Positions 20,654 to 32,656 of a DNA stretch of 64,000 nucleotides are shown here, in pieces; the stretch's first letter is position 1; each line of letters opens with the position of its first letter. Made by a program: the position numbers and the translations under genes. A model generated the notes under the pieces. That model was not told the origin of the DNA and did no database searches. It saw only the letters and a list, made by a program, of their open reading frames with translations. Source of the stretch: Rhyzopertha dominica (Eukaryota > Arthropoda > Insecta > Coleoptera > Bostrichidae); NCBI GenBank assembly GCA_025024175.1, contig QCXZ01000042.1, positions 2,993,501 through 3,057,500 of the forward strand. The letters are read 5' to 3'.

Positions 20654-21679
20654 TAGAAATGTGGATAGCTCGACGGAGCGACCTCCGCTGCCTTTTTTTG
20701 TCTTTCTCGTGCTAATCACCGATTCAGTACTCGCTCCATTGCACATACGAAACTGTGTTGGCTATGCTTTTGTTCTTATCTGATAATTATTGTAGTGAAG
20801 GCAAAACATTTATCTGAATTTTCCAGATAAACATATTTCTAGTCTTAGCCTCCAGTATAAATAACGCAGATGTTATTCTTCCATTAACTTAAAACATCTC
20901 AATGTGTTACATTTTTGGAATATCCACACCATAACAATATATCCGTAGACCAATTGGGTATTTGCCATGTATTAATATTTTATTAAATTGCGTGTTAATA
21001 GGTAGCATCTAACCCACAAAACAGCTGTGACAGCTTATAAATTCGAAAAAATGGATCGTAAGGTGTATTTTTAATATTAAAAATGTGAATATTAAAAGGA
21101 ACCGTCAAAACGCGAACATATTGGCCGTGACGTCAGGTGTCTTATAAATGACCGCTTCTTTACATCTGGGGTCAGCGCGTCCTGGGTCAGCCTCATCCCG
21201 TCAATTTATCAGTTTGTTGTTTGCGTTCATTTTGTGACAAGCTAATTAAAATACGCCAAGAAAAAGTGAGATACTTATGAGTTATGACTTCTGAAGGCAT
21301 GTTCATTGTTATGGAATTTGTGTACAGCGACGAGCGGTTCAGCGCGGCGTAGATAAGGAACGTAAAAGCAACAAACCAACAGCATAAGTGAACTTGTTAT
21401 CAAATTAACGTAGCATTGATAATTTGATTACAGTGGTTTGTTGGAAACGTACTATTTGTAAACATAAAAATGTAAGAATCAAAAATGTACCCTAAACTTG
21501 ACATTTATTTTAGAGGTTAGAATAAATATAAATTGCCATTTATTTCCTGGACTCTTGCGGCTCGTTTCCGGTCTGTCTAACAGTCAAATATATGGAGAAC
21601 AACGTCGTCCTTTATTATAACATTTCCCTCTATCAACTTAAAACGCATATAATTTTTCATATCCTCTTCAAGCTACAAC

Positions 21680-22080
21680 AAAATGGAATCTGTATGGTAA
21701 ACACTTATAACCCCAAGAAGAAGAATAAAACTTACAGTAAGAATTAAGATGACCTTCACAACAGAATAACAAACTTTGCGATTTCGATATATCACGTTCA
21801 GGAGCCTTAAACAACTTTTTCATACGTTGATAATCTCGAGGAACGGTTACAAAAATTTTGTTAGCTGTACTGACTGAAGCACTTTTATAACCATGTACAA
21901 ACACTTGTTTTGTTTTCCATACATAATAGATGCGTGTAAAACTGCACAAATCAGTTTTTGGTGCGACCTCTTACACCGCCCTTTCAATAAATACCACACA
22001 AAAGCTTTTCCAATACAAGAATTATACGACACCGTTAAACAGCTTGCTCCTCTGTAATGTTTACATGACACTTGACGTCA
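21680..22080 (-). pseudogene. possible THAP-type zinc finger remnant
   Basis: Minus-strand frames joined by a shift read SCKHYRGASCLTVSYNSC, then KIFVTVPRDYQRMKKLFKAP, ERDISKSQSLLFCCEGHLN. The pattern of a Phe-x-Val-Pro segment, basic residues, then FCCExHLN resembles THAP (C2CH) DNA-binding domains found at the N-terminus of insect P-type transposases and domesticated genes. The N-terminal Cys pair and the AVPTIF-like box are not cleanly visible. It could be a host exon or transposon relic. Confidence 0.3.
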
Positions 22081-22690
22081 CAAGTTGAATAACCTTGGAT
22101 AGAAGCGTTTTGGCGGTGATTCCTAAAATTCGAATTTCAGACGTGAAATTCTCTAACTACAAATATTTTTTTTGTTTTTTTTAACGTGGCGTACCATATA
22201 TATGCACCTCAAAATTCATTTTAGGTAATTTTCAGAAAAAAGTGATAATACCCTATTACTGAAGCGTTATACTCGTGTTCTCAGTGCAAAAACCTAGAAA
22301 TTCAGTTTTACCGATCTTATGATGGATGCTATTAACATATACTTACTACAAAATTCCTCAGCCATTAACTCAAGTCAGTGTCACTGTCGGCTTTCAAACT
22401 GATTATTATACTGTCATATATAGAATCCATTAAAGGCTCCTTATCAGCAAAAAATCGTCAGCTGTTGGAAGTATAATTCCCAATTTTATGCAACAAATGT
22501 ATTGAAAAATTCGTCGCATAGCGATTCAACCTTGCCCAAAGTTCTTTCCAATTCATTCAGCCCATATACTGTTACCATTGTTATAGCTTTCGATCTTTGG
22601 CCAACTTCTATTGTTACATTTATTCAATTTCGTTTCCTCTTGTATCATTTATTTGAAGGTTATGTTTGTTTCGTGGAATTTAGGAATATA
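22081..22690. other. AT-rich gap
   Basis: No gene recognised. A plus frame at 22,502-22,696 has no family resemblance. Confidence 0.35.
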
Positions 22691-22730
22691 TTGTAACCGC
22701 AATTGGAATTGTCCATTAATTTAATTTAAC

Positions 22731-22765
22731 CTGACGATGGAAACGGCCGTTTTCGAAAAGTTGTA
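22731..22765 (+). ncRNA. hammerhead-like core, orphan
   Basis: CTGACGA (22,731-22,737), a hairpin GGAAACG/CGTTTTC (stem II) with a 2 nt loop, then GAAA (22,755-22,758). This matches the CUGANGA-stem II-GAAA hammerhead core exactly. Stems I and III are not convincing by eye. No PLE coding sequence was recognised beside it. Confidence 0.4.
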
Positions 22766-22769
22766 ATAA

Positions 22770-23345
22770 ACCGGCAAACTTATCCTTTTGTTTTAGAATC
22801 TATTGCTAAATTCCACTAAATAAACATTACCTTCTATTGTTATAATTCTCTCATCTATACACCTCCATTCGGATATTTTGTTTGTCAATTTTTTATTTCT
22901 AATACACGCGACTCCTGTTTTTGCTGTCTTCTAGTTTACTCTACTGAAAATTACTATTTGTACACCCTATCCCTTCTTTTACTAGCTAGTTTACCTCATC
23001 TTGCCGATAAAGTCAGTAAATGCTTATCGAAATGCTAGGTATAGTTGCAAGCAACAATATGCGAGACTCATTATACGAGCGGCCGATTACCGCTCGCAAT
23101 GGTTTACAAGTATTACCTGAAGCTGTCGTAAATAACCGACGGGTTCGGCACGTTCCACTGTTTTGCAGCAGAGTGGACCGTATCCTAAAATTGTGTTTAG
23201 GCTTTTTTAGAATTTCTTTCCGTACACATAAATCAATGAGCATTATTTGGTATTATTATTTGAACTACAAATGTTTCTCTTCTAATAGCTTTTAATGTAT
23301 GACTCCATCGTATTCTTTCCTAATTTAATGAGTAGTATCTGTACC
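22770..23345. other. AT-rich gap with a short GC-richer segment
   Basis: 23,020-23,200 is less AT-rich with overlapping frames on both strands, neither recognisable. Confidence 0.3.
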
Positions 23346-23355
23346 TGATCTACCA

Positions 23356-23697
23356 ATGAAACGGAAGCGTAAATTGTTATCGTTTGACGAAAAATGTTTC
23401 ATTATAAAACTATACAACAAAACGGAATGTAATGGCGAGAAGCAACCTTTAGATAAAACGGCAGGAGTCACTGGAACTCCACGATCAACTATCTGGAGAA
23501 TTGTTAAATCCGGGCCTTCAAAGAGAAAGATAAGATCCGACAAGGACAGTTTTAAGAAATTTATTAAAAGAAACATTTATGAAATGTACAAGAATAATGT
23601 TATTCCAACAATCGCTGTGTAGCTGTGTTATATAAAATATTGAAAAATGATTATATTGTCGACTGCTCCAAGCATTGTGACATAAAATTATGTTACA
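23356..23697 (+). pseudogene. transposase N-terminal helix-turn-helix fragment, frameshifted by 8 bp duplication
   Basis: The frame MKRKRKLLSFDEKCFIIKLY...TAGVTGTPRSTIWRIVKSG...DKDSFKKFIKRNIYEMYKNNVIPTIAV is the DNA-binding N-terminus of an insect DDE transposase group in which a helix-turn-helix is followed by a basic linker and a (R/K)xxIxExYxxxxxPT segment. It is stopped at 23,622 by a tandem duplication: GCTGTGTA (23,614-23,621) followed by GCTGTGTT. Skipping eight bases restores an open frame of about 23 further codons (LYKILKNDYIVDC), in the register expected for the family. The catalytic domain is absent, so the copy is also truncated. Host domestication is possible but unsupported. 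Confidence 0.6.
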
Positions 23698-23699
23698 CT

Positions 23700-25930
23700 A
23701 GCTAACGGCAGCTTTTACGCCGGGTAGAGCGGGATCCGTGGTTCGAACTTCAATTAGATTAAAAAGGGCGCCACCAATTTTATAAAGACACTCAAAATTG
23801 GAAATTCTGTTTATGGACTTTAATAAAGTCTTACAAATCTCTATCGGCATATATTGAGGAGAACGGTACAAATCAGATAATAAGTTATGCAGTGATGTAC
23901 ATAAAAAAAAATGGACAAACGCGGTTCTCCCATGCAAAGCTTCGCGTGAGCTTAAAACCAATGTAATGTGTAATGTAAGTAATGTGTAAAACAAATAATG
24001 AAAAATAGTAACCGCTCGGTGTTTTAATTATCGCAACTTATCTGATCTCCTTCGATTCGCTATAGTGAAATGGCCGTACTTTCGGTGTTCTGCCTGGAGG
24101 AGGGCTCTCACGGTCTCCCGGATGTATTCGATAGATCAGATCCGAGTTCTGGACTACAAGGAAAATGGTCGGCACTTCTGGGATGTGCCCCATACGTAAG
24201 ACCCTATTCAACTGTTTAGATGAGTGTACATTAATAGTTCGAACACAATAATTACCTCGATCGTCGAAGGTCTTTCCCGAATAAGTTGGATTGTTACAAA
24301 TGTAGATATATTAATGTGTGGTGAAGCTTATTGGCTCCTAAATCAGGTAAGTCTTATTGGACGAAATAAATTTGATGGTTTCAGAGGCGAATGGTACTCG
24401 TGTTATTGCCTTCTGATGCCAGCCACAGAATGCCTGTTTTTACCAATGCACGGAGGCCACGGAGATACGATTAAGATAAAATGACATGGACCTTTAAAAA
24501 TATGCAGGCAACCCAAGTTGCTTAAAGAGGTAAGTTGCAATATTGTAATTATTATTAATGAAATTACTATTAAAATTAACCTATTTTACTTTCAGGGAAA
24601 TGCTTTACGGCAGTATGATAAACTGCATTACTAGTATAGGATGGATTAATAATAAATATACCGCTTTTGTGTTACTTTGTTTGGTTGCAACAAAATAAAA
24701 ATGCTACAGCATACCCTGCAAAAGTATGTTAAAACCATTGGCTTTTCATTGAAAAAGGTAGAGAAGAAGCAATGCTTGATGGAAAGCCAGGTCGCCACGA
24801 GGCAACACCGGTGGAAAATATAGCAATCAAATGCTGCTAAAAATTAGACACGAAGCTGAAATAACAAGTGTAGAGGCAGGGAGGAGAAATTCAGTTCGGC
24901 ATGTACTAGACATTGAAACTCGGTACAGAGTGAATCATGTACAAGAATTAATAATAGAAGTTAATCGCGATTTTAGCAGTGAAAGTGATAGTAATTTTTT
25001 TTAGTTTGTGACTCTTGTAATGTGCTTATTAACAAGCTGTAATGAACATAATCGATACCGTATATAAATTTTATTGTGCACTATTGTAATTTTTTTTCTA
25101 ACAAATATAAAAAATTTTCTACTTACTCATTTGTATGTTTTTATATTAAATTTGTATAAATTCGTTATGACATGCAAAGGCTTTTATTATATACATCGGA
25201 AAATTTAAACCCAATAAAGTATCACATAAAAATAGATCGCTGGTCGCGCAAGTTAGCATCAGGTCTGCATTAAATAAAATTTGTTATTGATTGCTAAATC
25301 TATTTGCTAGCTATTGTAGTGGAAAAGTTAAAATTTTAGCCAACAAGATTTTCTTGAATACGGCCCGTTTAGGAACTTTGAAGCGTTTAGGACGGCCAAC
25401 CATAAGGTTATAAAAACCCTCATTTACAATACAATAGTTTACGACGGCCGACCATCAAGCTGTTAAACCCTCTGCATAAGTCAGTCTCATAGATCGTTGC
25501 TTGATACTTTACTTCTCTAACTTGAAAACCTGCAAATTGACGTACAGCCAATTATTGTATGTTGAATAACAAAGATTATACTTGAAAAGGAGAGTAAAGA
25601 TCTGTAAACATGCTGCAGGACAGCTTAGCTGAAATACAATTTTCTTTCGTTGCATACCTATATTTGTACTGCCAAAGCTAAAATATGCCTTAATTAAGAA
25701 CATACTTAGCCCGATCAAAAGCACAGTAGCAATGCATTTCTATTTCAGTATTTCTGTAATATTTATTGCTTTGTAATTTAATAAATAACGTCTCTCCTCT
25801 ATTTTTCAAAGAGGTGCTTGACTTACCTTTTTCCTCAGGGACACATGAAAAATGACGCACCCTAATTTGGCTATCCGTGGCATTCCTCGCGGGCATAAAA
25901 AATTGCGAGACTTTATTGCCTCGTATTAGT
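23700..25930. other. no confident gene; intron-like signals at 24,530
   Basis: A segment near 24,531-24,597 has a consensus donor (GTAAGT) and acceptor (TTTTACTTTCAG) 67 bp apart, an insect-like intron. Flanking frames are short (LKICRQPKLLKE before, GNALRQYDKLHY and a stop after) and unidentified. 23,720-23,760 contains a tRNA B-box-like GGTTCGAAC without a credible tRNA. Confidence 0.3.
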
Positions 25931-25934
25931 CATC

Positions 25935-26620
25935 AAATTAATATTTCTAATAAATCACCACGTCCAAGAATCCCAACTCGTCGCGCAGAAACAAATCCCC
26001 CGGTATTTTCCCACGTCCCACCATCTCCATAAGCGCAATACCATCGTGGGCGTATCGTTCTAAAAGCATTTTCCCGAAATATGCGGGGCCGGCCGTCCTT
26101 GCGACTATTACGCAGGAACAATGTCCAAATAACAGGGTGCGGAGCCTATGATTAGTACAAAGTGAGGAATATCACACCGGGGAACCTGTCAAGGGGGTCA
26201 TTAAGTCCCCCACCCCTCCCTCTTTTGTTCCACTGACCGCAAAGCTTTTGGGTGGCCAAGGACGTTCGTGTTTTTTTTTCCGCCCGATTCGCAAATTCCC
26301 GAAGGCGGGTGCTTCTGTGATATTCCGTTTTGTTGTCTAAGAGGATTGAAATATTTAGACTCGCTTGGATGACCCAGCAGGCTGAAACGAGTACCGAATG
26401 TGATTCGGATCTTTTGGAGAGGAGCAAGTGGAGTAAAACGTTATTGAAGTAATGCGGCTCAAAGCAAATTTGTTCGACTGATCGGACATGGTCAAGAGGA
26501 TTGATTCGTGCTTTGCTCTGCTAATGGTCGGTACGCTTACTAGAGGATTTTGTACGGGTATGAGCTTTTCAACAGCAAATGAGAAAGTAAAAGGAATGAA
26601 TGGCATGTGCCCAATATTTT
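25935..26620. other. GC-rich unique island
   Basis: Clearly GC-richer than its neighbours. Minus-strand frames (25,933-26,121; 26,152-26,427; 26,355-26,606) look compositional rather than coding. Candidate conserved non-coding DNA. Confidence 0.35.
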
Positions 26621-28195
26621 ACCGCAGTTGATACCGTAAACAATTTTCTAAGTACGTCACCGTTTACCTAACTATACGCTTCATTTAATGGCAGCCAGCC
26701 TTTTCTATGCCTAAAGTTATATAAAATATGAGCTGAATGAGTGAGTATAACTACGATTTAAACTTTAAGCAATATATGAATAACTCCTTATAATCATTTA
26801 GCTGCCACAATAAATAATAATAAGCCGGGCTATATTTAAAGCAATTAGAAATAGTAATCTAAGTCCTAGTAGGCTATAGTGGGAAAGTTTAGCTGCAAGC
26901 TATTCTAACATTTTACCATCAAGCACAGGAACTTTAATGTTGTTAAAAACAGACATTAATTAGAAGCATCGTGTGACAATGAAGAGAGCAGCTCAGCTAA
27001 CTCTATAAACAACAACACATACATCTTCACTTTCACTCGGAATACAGATAGCGCTCATTGCCTCAAATCATCACAAATGATATTACAGTATTAACAGCAT
27101 TAAATGTAAAATAGCGTTCAAATAGGTCCGAAGTACTGTGACGAGGTAGTGACAGAGTAAACGGGTGCCTAACATTAACATTATGTGGCTATTTCCTAAA
27201 AATAAGCTTATGTCTCCTGGAGATAAACAGATAAACTGTGGTTAAAAATGAAGAGGTGGTACTGCACTAAACTGTGCGTTTTTAACACCAAGCTAGGACA
27301 CATGGGCGTACCGAAGGGGGGGCAAGGGGGGCAGCCGCCTCCCCCTGGACCTGGGGTGCCAACTCTGGGCCCTTCCAAGTTCCCATACATTTAGCTGGTT
27401 AATTAGGTGTGTACACCTAAAATTGAACTCATATTTGACCCTTGCAAATGACCTCTAATAAATCGTTATCAAATGTTTTCCAAGCTTAATCGATGCCATG
27501 TGCGTTTTGAATCTGTAACTGCAACATTCTTGTTGTTACGAATCGTTGTCTTAGGGCGGATATAGCTTTAAAAGACTATATTGGTCAGGATAAGTCATAA
27601 CACGATTTCTGCTTAGTTCATCTCTTCTACCTGTTCCTATAAAGATTGTTCAACTAACTACTGTTATATGGAATCACATCAGAATCTGTCTTATATTCGG
27701 TGATAACTTTTGTACCAAATTTATAAATTCACATTACATTTTAACAATTAATACAAAAAAACAAAAAAAAAACTAAAATCCATCCGAACTCACGTTTATG
27801 ATAAGAGATAAGAAAGATAGGAGAAAAATATGCAAAAGCCTTAGAAACTAAGCTGTAAAAGAAAGAAAACCGCAGAAACTGGAAAAAGATGTATAAAAAA
27901 GCAAAAAAAACCAGCGTTCAATATAGAAAGGTCCTCTCTCTCGACAAACAGAAAATCTGCGATTGACAACTAAGAAAAGGCAATTAACAGAACAAAGAAA
28001 ATCTATCAAAGTGGGTCGCAACAAATAAAACTAGCAAAACTAGAAGTAAGAAATACCAATAAGCAGAACGAAAATAGGAAATGCCAGAATTTCTTTTAAA
28101 AAATTCTCGAGAGGCCAAAAGGCGAGCGAGTCTACCAAACGTACAAATATTTGAAAAAATACCGCAGAGAAAGCAGCAGGAATTTCAATAAATAC
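26621..28195. other. AT-rich gap with a short G/C-skewed patch
   Basis: No gene. 27,305-27,375 has runs of G then C (GGGGGGGCAAGGGGGGCAG) of a kind often found at the ends of insect retrotransposons; no element could be delimited. 27,730-28,100 is A-rich. Confidence 0.3.
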
Positions 28196-28199
28196 ATCC

Positions 28200-28790
28200 C
28201 GATAAAACACTGGATACAAAAAATGGAGGACAATAACAAAGAACCGAGAGGTAGTGCATACCAACTACGAAACCAAAATATTAACGCTGAACCTACGTAA
28301 CAAGCTAACTCAATCGCAGAGAAACTTTCAAAGAGAGGACAAAAATCTCGCATACAGTGACAAGAGCTATACTACCTGCCCATCATGACATACAGAGTCA
28401 AAAATTCCGCTACTACTAAAGCTAATAGAATAAGCTTGAAAAACGCATAAAGAAATATCGTGCAATTGTTGGCCAAAGCTGTCAAAAAAAAACGAAATTC
28501 GAGAGACAACAGAACTCCTAAAGGAAAGGACAATCACAAAAAGATTATAACATACGTAATGAAATATTGGGGGCATATTCAAAGGAGAGAGAAAGACCAT
28601 ATGCCACAAAATGCGTGGAAAATGAACAGCAACAAGCTCAAAGTAGGACGACCGTGCTACAAGTGTAAAACAACGGTGGAGGAAATCATAGCATAATTGA
28701 ATACAGTAAATAAGGAAGTCCTAAAGCAGGCAGCAGCTCGTACGAGGAAGGACAAGAATAATGCAGCCGAACACGGAGACAAATAAAAAA
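28200..28790 (+). pseudogene. RTE-like non-LTR ORF2 C-terminal remnant
   Basis: A plus-strand purine-rich stretch with the tail of a non-LTR polymerase. The best part is open at 28,460-28,696: KYWGHIQRREKDHMPQNAWK, then KLKVGRPCYKCKTTVEEIIA. The pattern (G)HI.RR...H......W....K...GRP...W...VEE is the C-terminal region of RTE-like and related ORF2 proteins, where the downstream DR..WR motif is replaced here by a degraded QAAARTRKD. Upstream, LTQSQRNFQR-like and RGQKSRI-like fragments correspond to the preceding LRI.QR.MER..L..SLRD segment. No RT core remains. Confidence 0.5.
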
Positions 28791-28799
28791 GTATTCGCT

Positions 28800-30820
28800 A
28801 GTTGGATGCACCCTGAAAACCTCCCCATTCCAATCCCCGAACTCCTACAAATTCCTATAACAAATTTTCGTAATTTTTTGTTTTTCTAAATATTTTGAAA
28901 ACTATCAACATTTCTCTGGAAGCACCGTGTATTGCTAGTTATTTTTCACTTTTCTCATTTAACCGACCAAGCCAAGTAGCTCTTCAAATAATAAATTTGC
29001 CCATTAATATCAAGATTTGTGATTAACCCTGCATGTGCTTGTTTTTCCAATCGTTATCATTCTGCTTTATCTCTGGCAACTTAGGTTTTGCATGCTGTCA
29101 ACGTCTTGTTTAAATGGTAAAGTAAACAAACAAAGCTAACGTTATTGGTTCATGGGGAATCTTCATTATATGATAAGAGCATCACACAACGACCACAAAA
29201 AAAAACAATGTCTCATTATGTACACTAAATTTCACATTACACAATACGTTAGGTACTCATTATTAATCAAAACTGAAAACAAGATTATTGAAGTAAAATC
29301 TCAACGTTGGTTGGTTGATCATATAACCAACAAGTTCTTGTGTATCCTAAAAAGACATCCCCGCCCAATAGATCACGATCCGTCAGCACCCTGTTACCTA
29401 ATAGGGGTGAAACATTCCGTGCATGTGGGAAAAGTCACCCCGCATAAAGGAAGGTATATTTCATCGTTCTTAACGCCCAACGCTTACAGCTGTTCCATCT
29501 TCATAAATTCAACAAGAAGCTGTTAATAGCTTTATAACGTCTATCTGCGATTTCCTCTAATCTCGATTTTGTTTACTGTGACGTCTCCCACTCGCTGAAA
29601 ACGCAAGAAAAAAAACGAGTGACACATAACCGGCTAATAAAATCTCCAGAAACGGACCGTCCAGGTACGGGTGTATAAAGTTTCGATAGCGAACCACCAA
29701 TCAGTGTAATACAAGACTATAAAAGCGTTTCCTGGAAGCGATCGTGAGATTCATCCCCATAAAGCCACCGAAGAAGAAGACAATAAATTGAACAAATACA
29801 ATAAACAAAACGTTTTATGACGAGAGGGAGCAGAAACTCAGGTGTTGACAGAGACCGTGTTTATAGATCCACTTCCAGATAGGAGATGATACGTATGCAG
29901 ATGGTTCGGTCTGTTGTCCGGTTGATTTCGGGTTATAGCTCTATTAAATGCGTTCTGTTGAGACCAACATCATGCAAAATAGTGAAATAGAAACCAGCGA
30001 TACGAGTGAGGATGATTTTATGCCTATTTAACGAGAAAAATTCCCAGTAGACAAAACTAAATGTCGCAAACTTTAACATCCATAACTTCGATTATATCTA
30101 TAATCGAGAGGTAAACCACTGTCAAAATGGTGTACACAAGATATCCCTTTGATTTCCTCTTAATATTCTATGAATTTTACTTGATATCCAATAATTCCTT
30201 TTTGGTATCCACTTATTTAGTGCGAAAAAATTTCTTGTCACTTGTTTACGAGCTTAAAGTCCTAGATGTATCTAAAAAAAACGCCTCGAAGGACACAAAC
30301 ACCATTACTTATGTCAACATATCCAAAATCCATCACTGGAAAGATTGTCGAATTTCAGAACTCTGTCCTTCTTGTATATAGAATTTTCCCTTTTCGCTTG
30401 TTCAAATGTTTAAAATTTTGCTTTGAGGAATCAATCCATTAAATAAAACAAATCCGCATTACTGTCACTTTTTATGCTAATAAATTTTATGTACTTCACT
30501 AGATGTTTTAGGGTATTTCCAATACATTTGTTTTTTTGCGAACATTTCTGGTACAAGCATAACAAGGTCAATTGAATATACCTTTGATTTTGATTTTATT
30601 AATGTTGCTAATAGCCAGTAAATCGTTAGGTATTTCAACGCTATATTTACATGAACTCTAAGGAATAACGATGTTATATCAAGTTCATTATTGATATATT
30701 TTACCACACATTGCGAAGTTTGAGAAATATATAAGTTGTCTGGAATATAATATAGACTCCCGATATATAATTTTTTGGCACATATTCAAATATTGAGTGA
30801 AATGTGGGAATATATATAAA
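28800..30820. other. mostly unique DNA
   Basis: 29,320-29,780 is GC-richer and contains an ACCGGCTAATAA motif. Frames at 29,152-29,526 and 30,127-30,381 are not recognised. The remainder is AT-rich. Confidence 0.35.
29629..29640 (+). promoter_or_regulatory. ACCGGCTAATAA motif, copy 2
   Basis: Identical to copies at 20,642 and 49,002, flanked here by ACAT and AATCTCC. Confidence 0.35.
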
Positions 30821-30880
30821 ATAATTTATTTAAGTTTATTAGGATATTTCGATCTAGATTATAACTCTATACTTCCAAGC

Positions 30881-30910
30881 TTTCAACTGATTTACTCAAG
30901 TCTTCTTCAG
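30881..30910 (-). ncRNA. hammerhead-like core in PLE-2 arm 1
   Basis: On the minus strand: CTGAAGA (30,904-30,910), about 19 nt with GACT/AGTT pairing, then GAAA (30,881-30,884), followed by GCTTGGAAGTA, which can form a very small stem III. GATAACACT before the core can pair imperfectly with AGAGTTAT after it as stem I. Confidence 0.5.
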
Positions 30911-31150
30911 AGAACTACAAGTGTTATCGACTCTAAACATGTATGCAAATACAAAACTATTCACAATACTTACATATTTTGAATTATTATATACGAACTA
31001 GAACATTAATTTATTATTTGACATCAAAACTGAAAGTTGACAAAGCAAAATTTTTCTAAACAAACTATGATATTTTTTACATACGATTAATTTATTCAAC
31101 CACAGGATCTTTATGTGGATTATATGATAGTAAATATGAATAAATTATAC

Positions 31151-31825
31151 TTAAATTTTGAATATCTGTTTTTTATTAATATTATTATTTTTTTCGTTAT
31201 CTAAAATTTTAATATTATCAAAATCTATTTCATGTGGTGAAGTATTATCTATAACATGGGTAGTAAGTGCACATCTCTGTTTATTACCCTTGATGTCACT
31301 TTTATGTAATGAGATACGATTTCTTAAATTTTGGGAATTTTGTCCTAAATATACTTTTTCACATGTTAAACATTTAATTTCGTATACAACATTTGAATTA
31401 TTCAATAATTTAGTTTTATCTTTTAATTTACTAAATACTTTTTCTACACTTTTTATAGTTTTGAGAGCAACTACAATATTTTCTGCTTTAAAGATTTTAA
31501 TTATTTTGTCAGTTAAGTTTGAATAATATAGTAAACTTGCATAATTCATTAAATTTTGTGTACTGTTTGTATTTTGATTTATTGTGTTATTAAATGCCCT
31601 CGAATTTTGAGTGTAAAGTATTTTATGAATCATTGATTTAGGATAAGAATTTTGTATTAATAAATTTTCCAGTATTTCTAAATTTTTATTCATATAATCC
31701 TCGTGACATATTTTTTCAATCCTATGTTTCATTTCTTTTATAAAATTTATTTTGATTGACATTTTATGATGATAATCATAATTAATATATCTACCAGAAA
31801 ATGTTTCTTTTCTAAACCAATCCAC
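31151..31825 (-). CDS. PLE RT C-terminus, linker and GIY-YIG endonuclease
   Basis: A 224-codon open frame from a Penelope-like element. The start WFRKETFSGRYINYDYHH (residues 3-20) is the PLE equivalent of the WYRKPTHSGRFLNFxSxH block after the RT core; the frame continues upstream out of register to 31,980 (NNFNEYIKFTIEKEK), so the Met is not a true start. Residues 21-140 are linker. The endonuclease follows: VYEIKCLTC (147-155) with the C-x2-C pair typical of PLEs, VYLGQ (158-162, YIG equivalent), RNRISLHK (168-175) with the probable catalytic Arg, THVIDN (189-194) and HEIDFDNIKIL (198-208). The enzyme nicks target DNA for insertion. A ~50 bp deletion removes part of the C-terminal tail relative to sister copies, so the domain ends abnormally. 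Confidence 0.8.
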   Translation of the reverse strand: MDWFRKETFSGRYINYDYHHKMSIKINFIKEMKHRIEKICHEDYMNKNLEILENLLIQNSYPKSMIHKILYTQNSRAFNNTINQNTNSTQNLMNYASLLYYSNLTDKIIKIFKAENIVVALKTIKSVEKVFSKLKDKTKLLNNSNVVYEIKCLTCEKVYLGQNSQNLRNRISLHKSDIKGNKQRCALTTHVIDNTSPHEIDFDNIKILDNEKNNNINKKQIFKI

Positions 31826-31982
31826 TTTTATTAAATTTTGATTTGTTCTTATAACCAGACTGTCTAAAAATGGAACTGATGAGTTTTTTCTTTTTCAATT
31901 GTAAATTTTATATTCATTAAAATTATTAAAAACCTCTAAAATTCCTGCATCTCCATTTTCAGGAATAGAAAGTATAATGTCA

Positions 31983-32330
31983 CACAAAATTTAATGAATT
32001 ATGCAAGTTTACCATATTATTCAAACTTAACTGACAAAATAATTAAAATCTTTAAAGCAGAAAATATTGTAGTTGCTCGCAAAACTATAAAAAGTGTAGA
32101 AAAAGTATTTAGTAAATTAAAAGATAAAACTAAATTATTGAATAATTCAAATGTTTATACGAAATTAAATGTTTAACATATGAAAAAGTATATTTAGGAC
32201 AAACTTCCCAAAATTTAAGAAATCGTATCTCAATACATAAAAGTGACATCAAGGGTAATAGATTATAGATAATACTCCACCACATAAAATAGATTTTGAT
32301 AATATTAGAATTTTAGATAAAAAACAAAAT
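31983..32330 (+). pseudogene. second GIY-YIG copy of PLE-2 (arm 2)
   Basis: Plus-strand counterpart of 31,151-31,562. It reads LMNYASLPYYSNLTDKIIKI, FKAENIVVARKTIKSVEKVF and NSNVYTKLNV, where a small indel breaks VVYEIKCLTC. It then continues in another frame as KVYLGQTSQNLRNRISIHK. A deletion near 32,260 removes the residues between KSDIKG and IDNT. It keeps the KRSFLEMVYIYKK tail that the minus copy lost. It is disabled by these lesions. Confidence 0.75.
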
Positions 32331-32656
32331 TTATGTAAAAGATCTTTTCTGGAAATGGTATATATTTATAAAAAAACAGAATAATATTAATAAAAAAACA
32401 AATATTCAAAATTTAAGTATAATTTATTCATATTTACTATCATATAATCCACATAAAGATCCTGTGGTTGAATAAATTAATCGTATGTAAAAAATATCAA
32501 AGTTTGTTTAAAAAAATTTTGCTTTGTCAACTTTCAATTTTGATGTCAAATAATAAATTAATGTTCTAGTTCGTATATAATAATTCAAAATATGTAAGTA
32601 TTGTTAATAGTTTTGTATTTGCATACATGTTTAGAGTCGATAACACTTGTAGTTCC

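Larger units (their letters stand above)
19911..21670. other. unique region rich in candidate regulatory islands
   Basis: 20,020-20,720 and 21,100-21,400 are GC-richer, unique and free of transposon similarity. They contain homeodomain-like ATTAAT/TTTATAATT cores, CCCGTGxxxAA repeats, TGACGTCA-like CRE sites (21,127) and the dyad at 20,369. ATTTTTAATATTAAAAAT (21,067-21,084) is a perfect 18 bp palindrome. No exon is credible. The organisation suggests conserved non-coding DNA near a developmental gene. Confidence 0.4.

Noticed and set aside
21067..21084. 18 bp palindrome ATTTTTAATATTAAAAAT as a functional site
   Set aside because: Pure A/T palindromes of this size are not rare in such AT-rich DNA; noted only as part of the regulatory region.
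23698..23760. tRNA-like B-box (GGTTCGAAC) near 23,741
   Set aside because: No matching A-box, acceptor stem or anticodon arm could be drawn; likely a chance match.
27300..27380. G-run patch as a G-quadruplex or CpG-type promoter
   Set aside because: Only two G-runs of useful length on one strand and no nearby gene; more likely a retrotransposon end.
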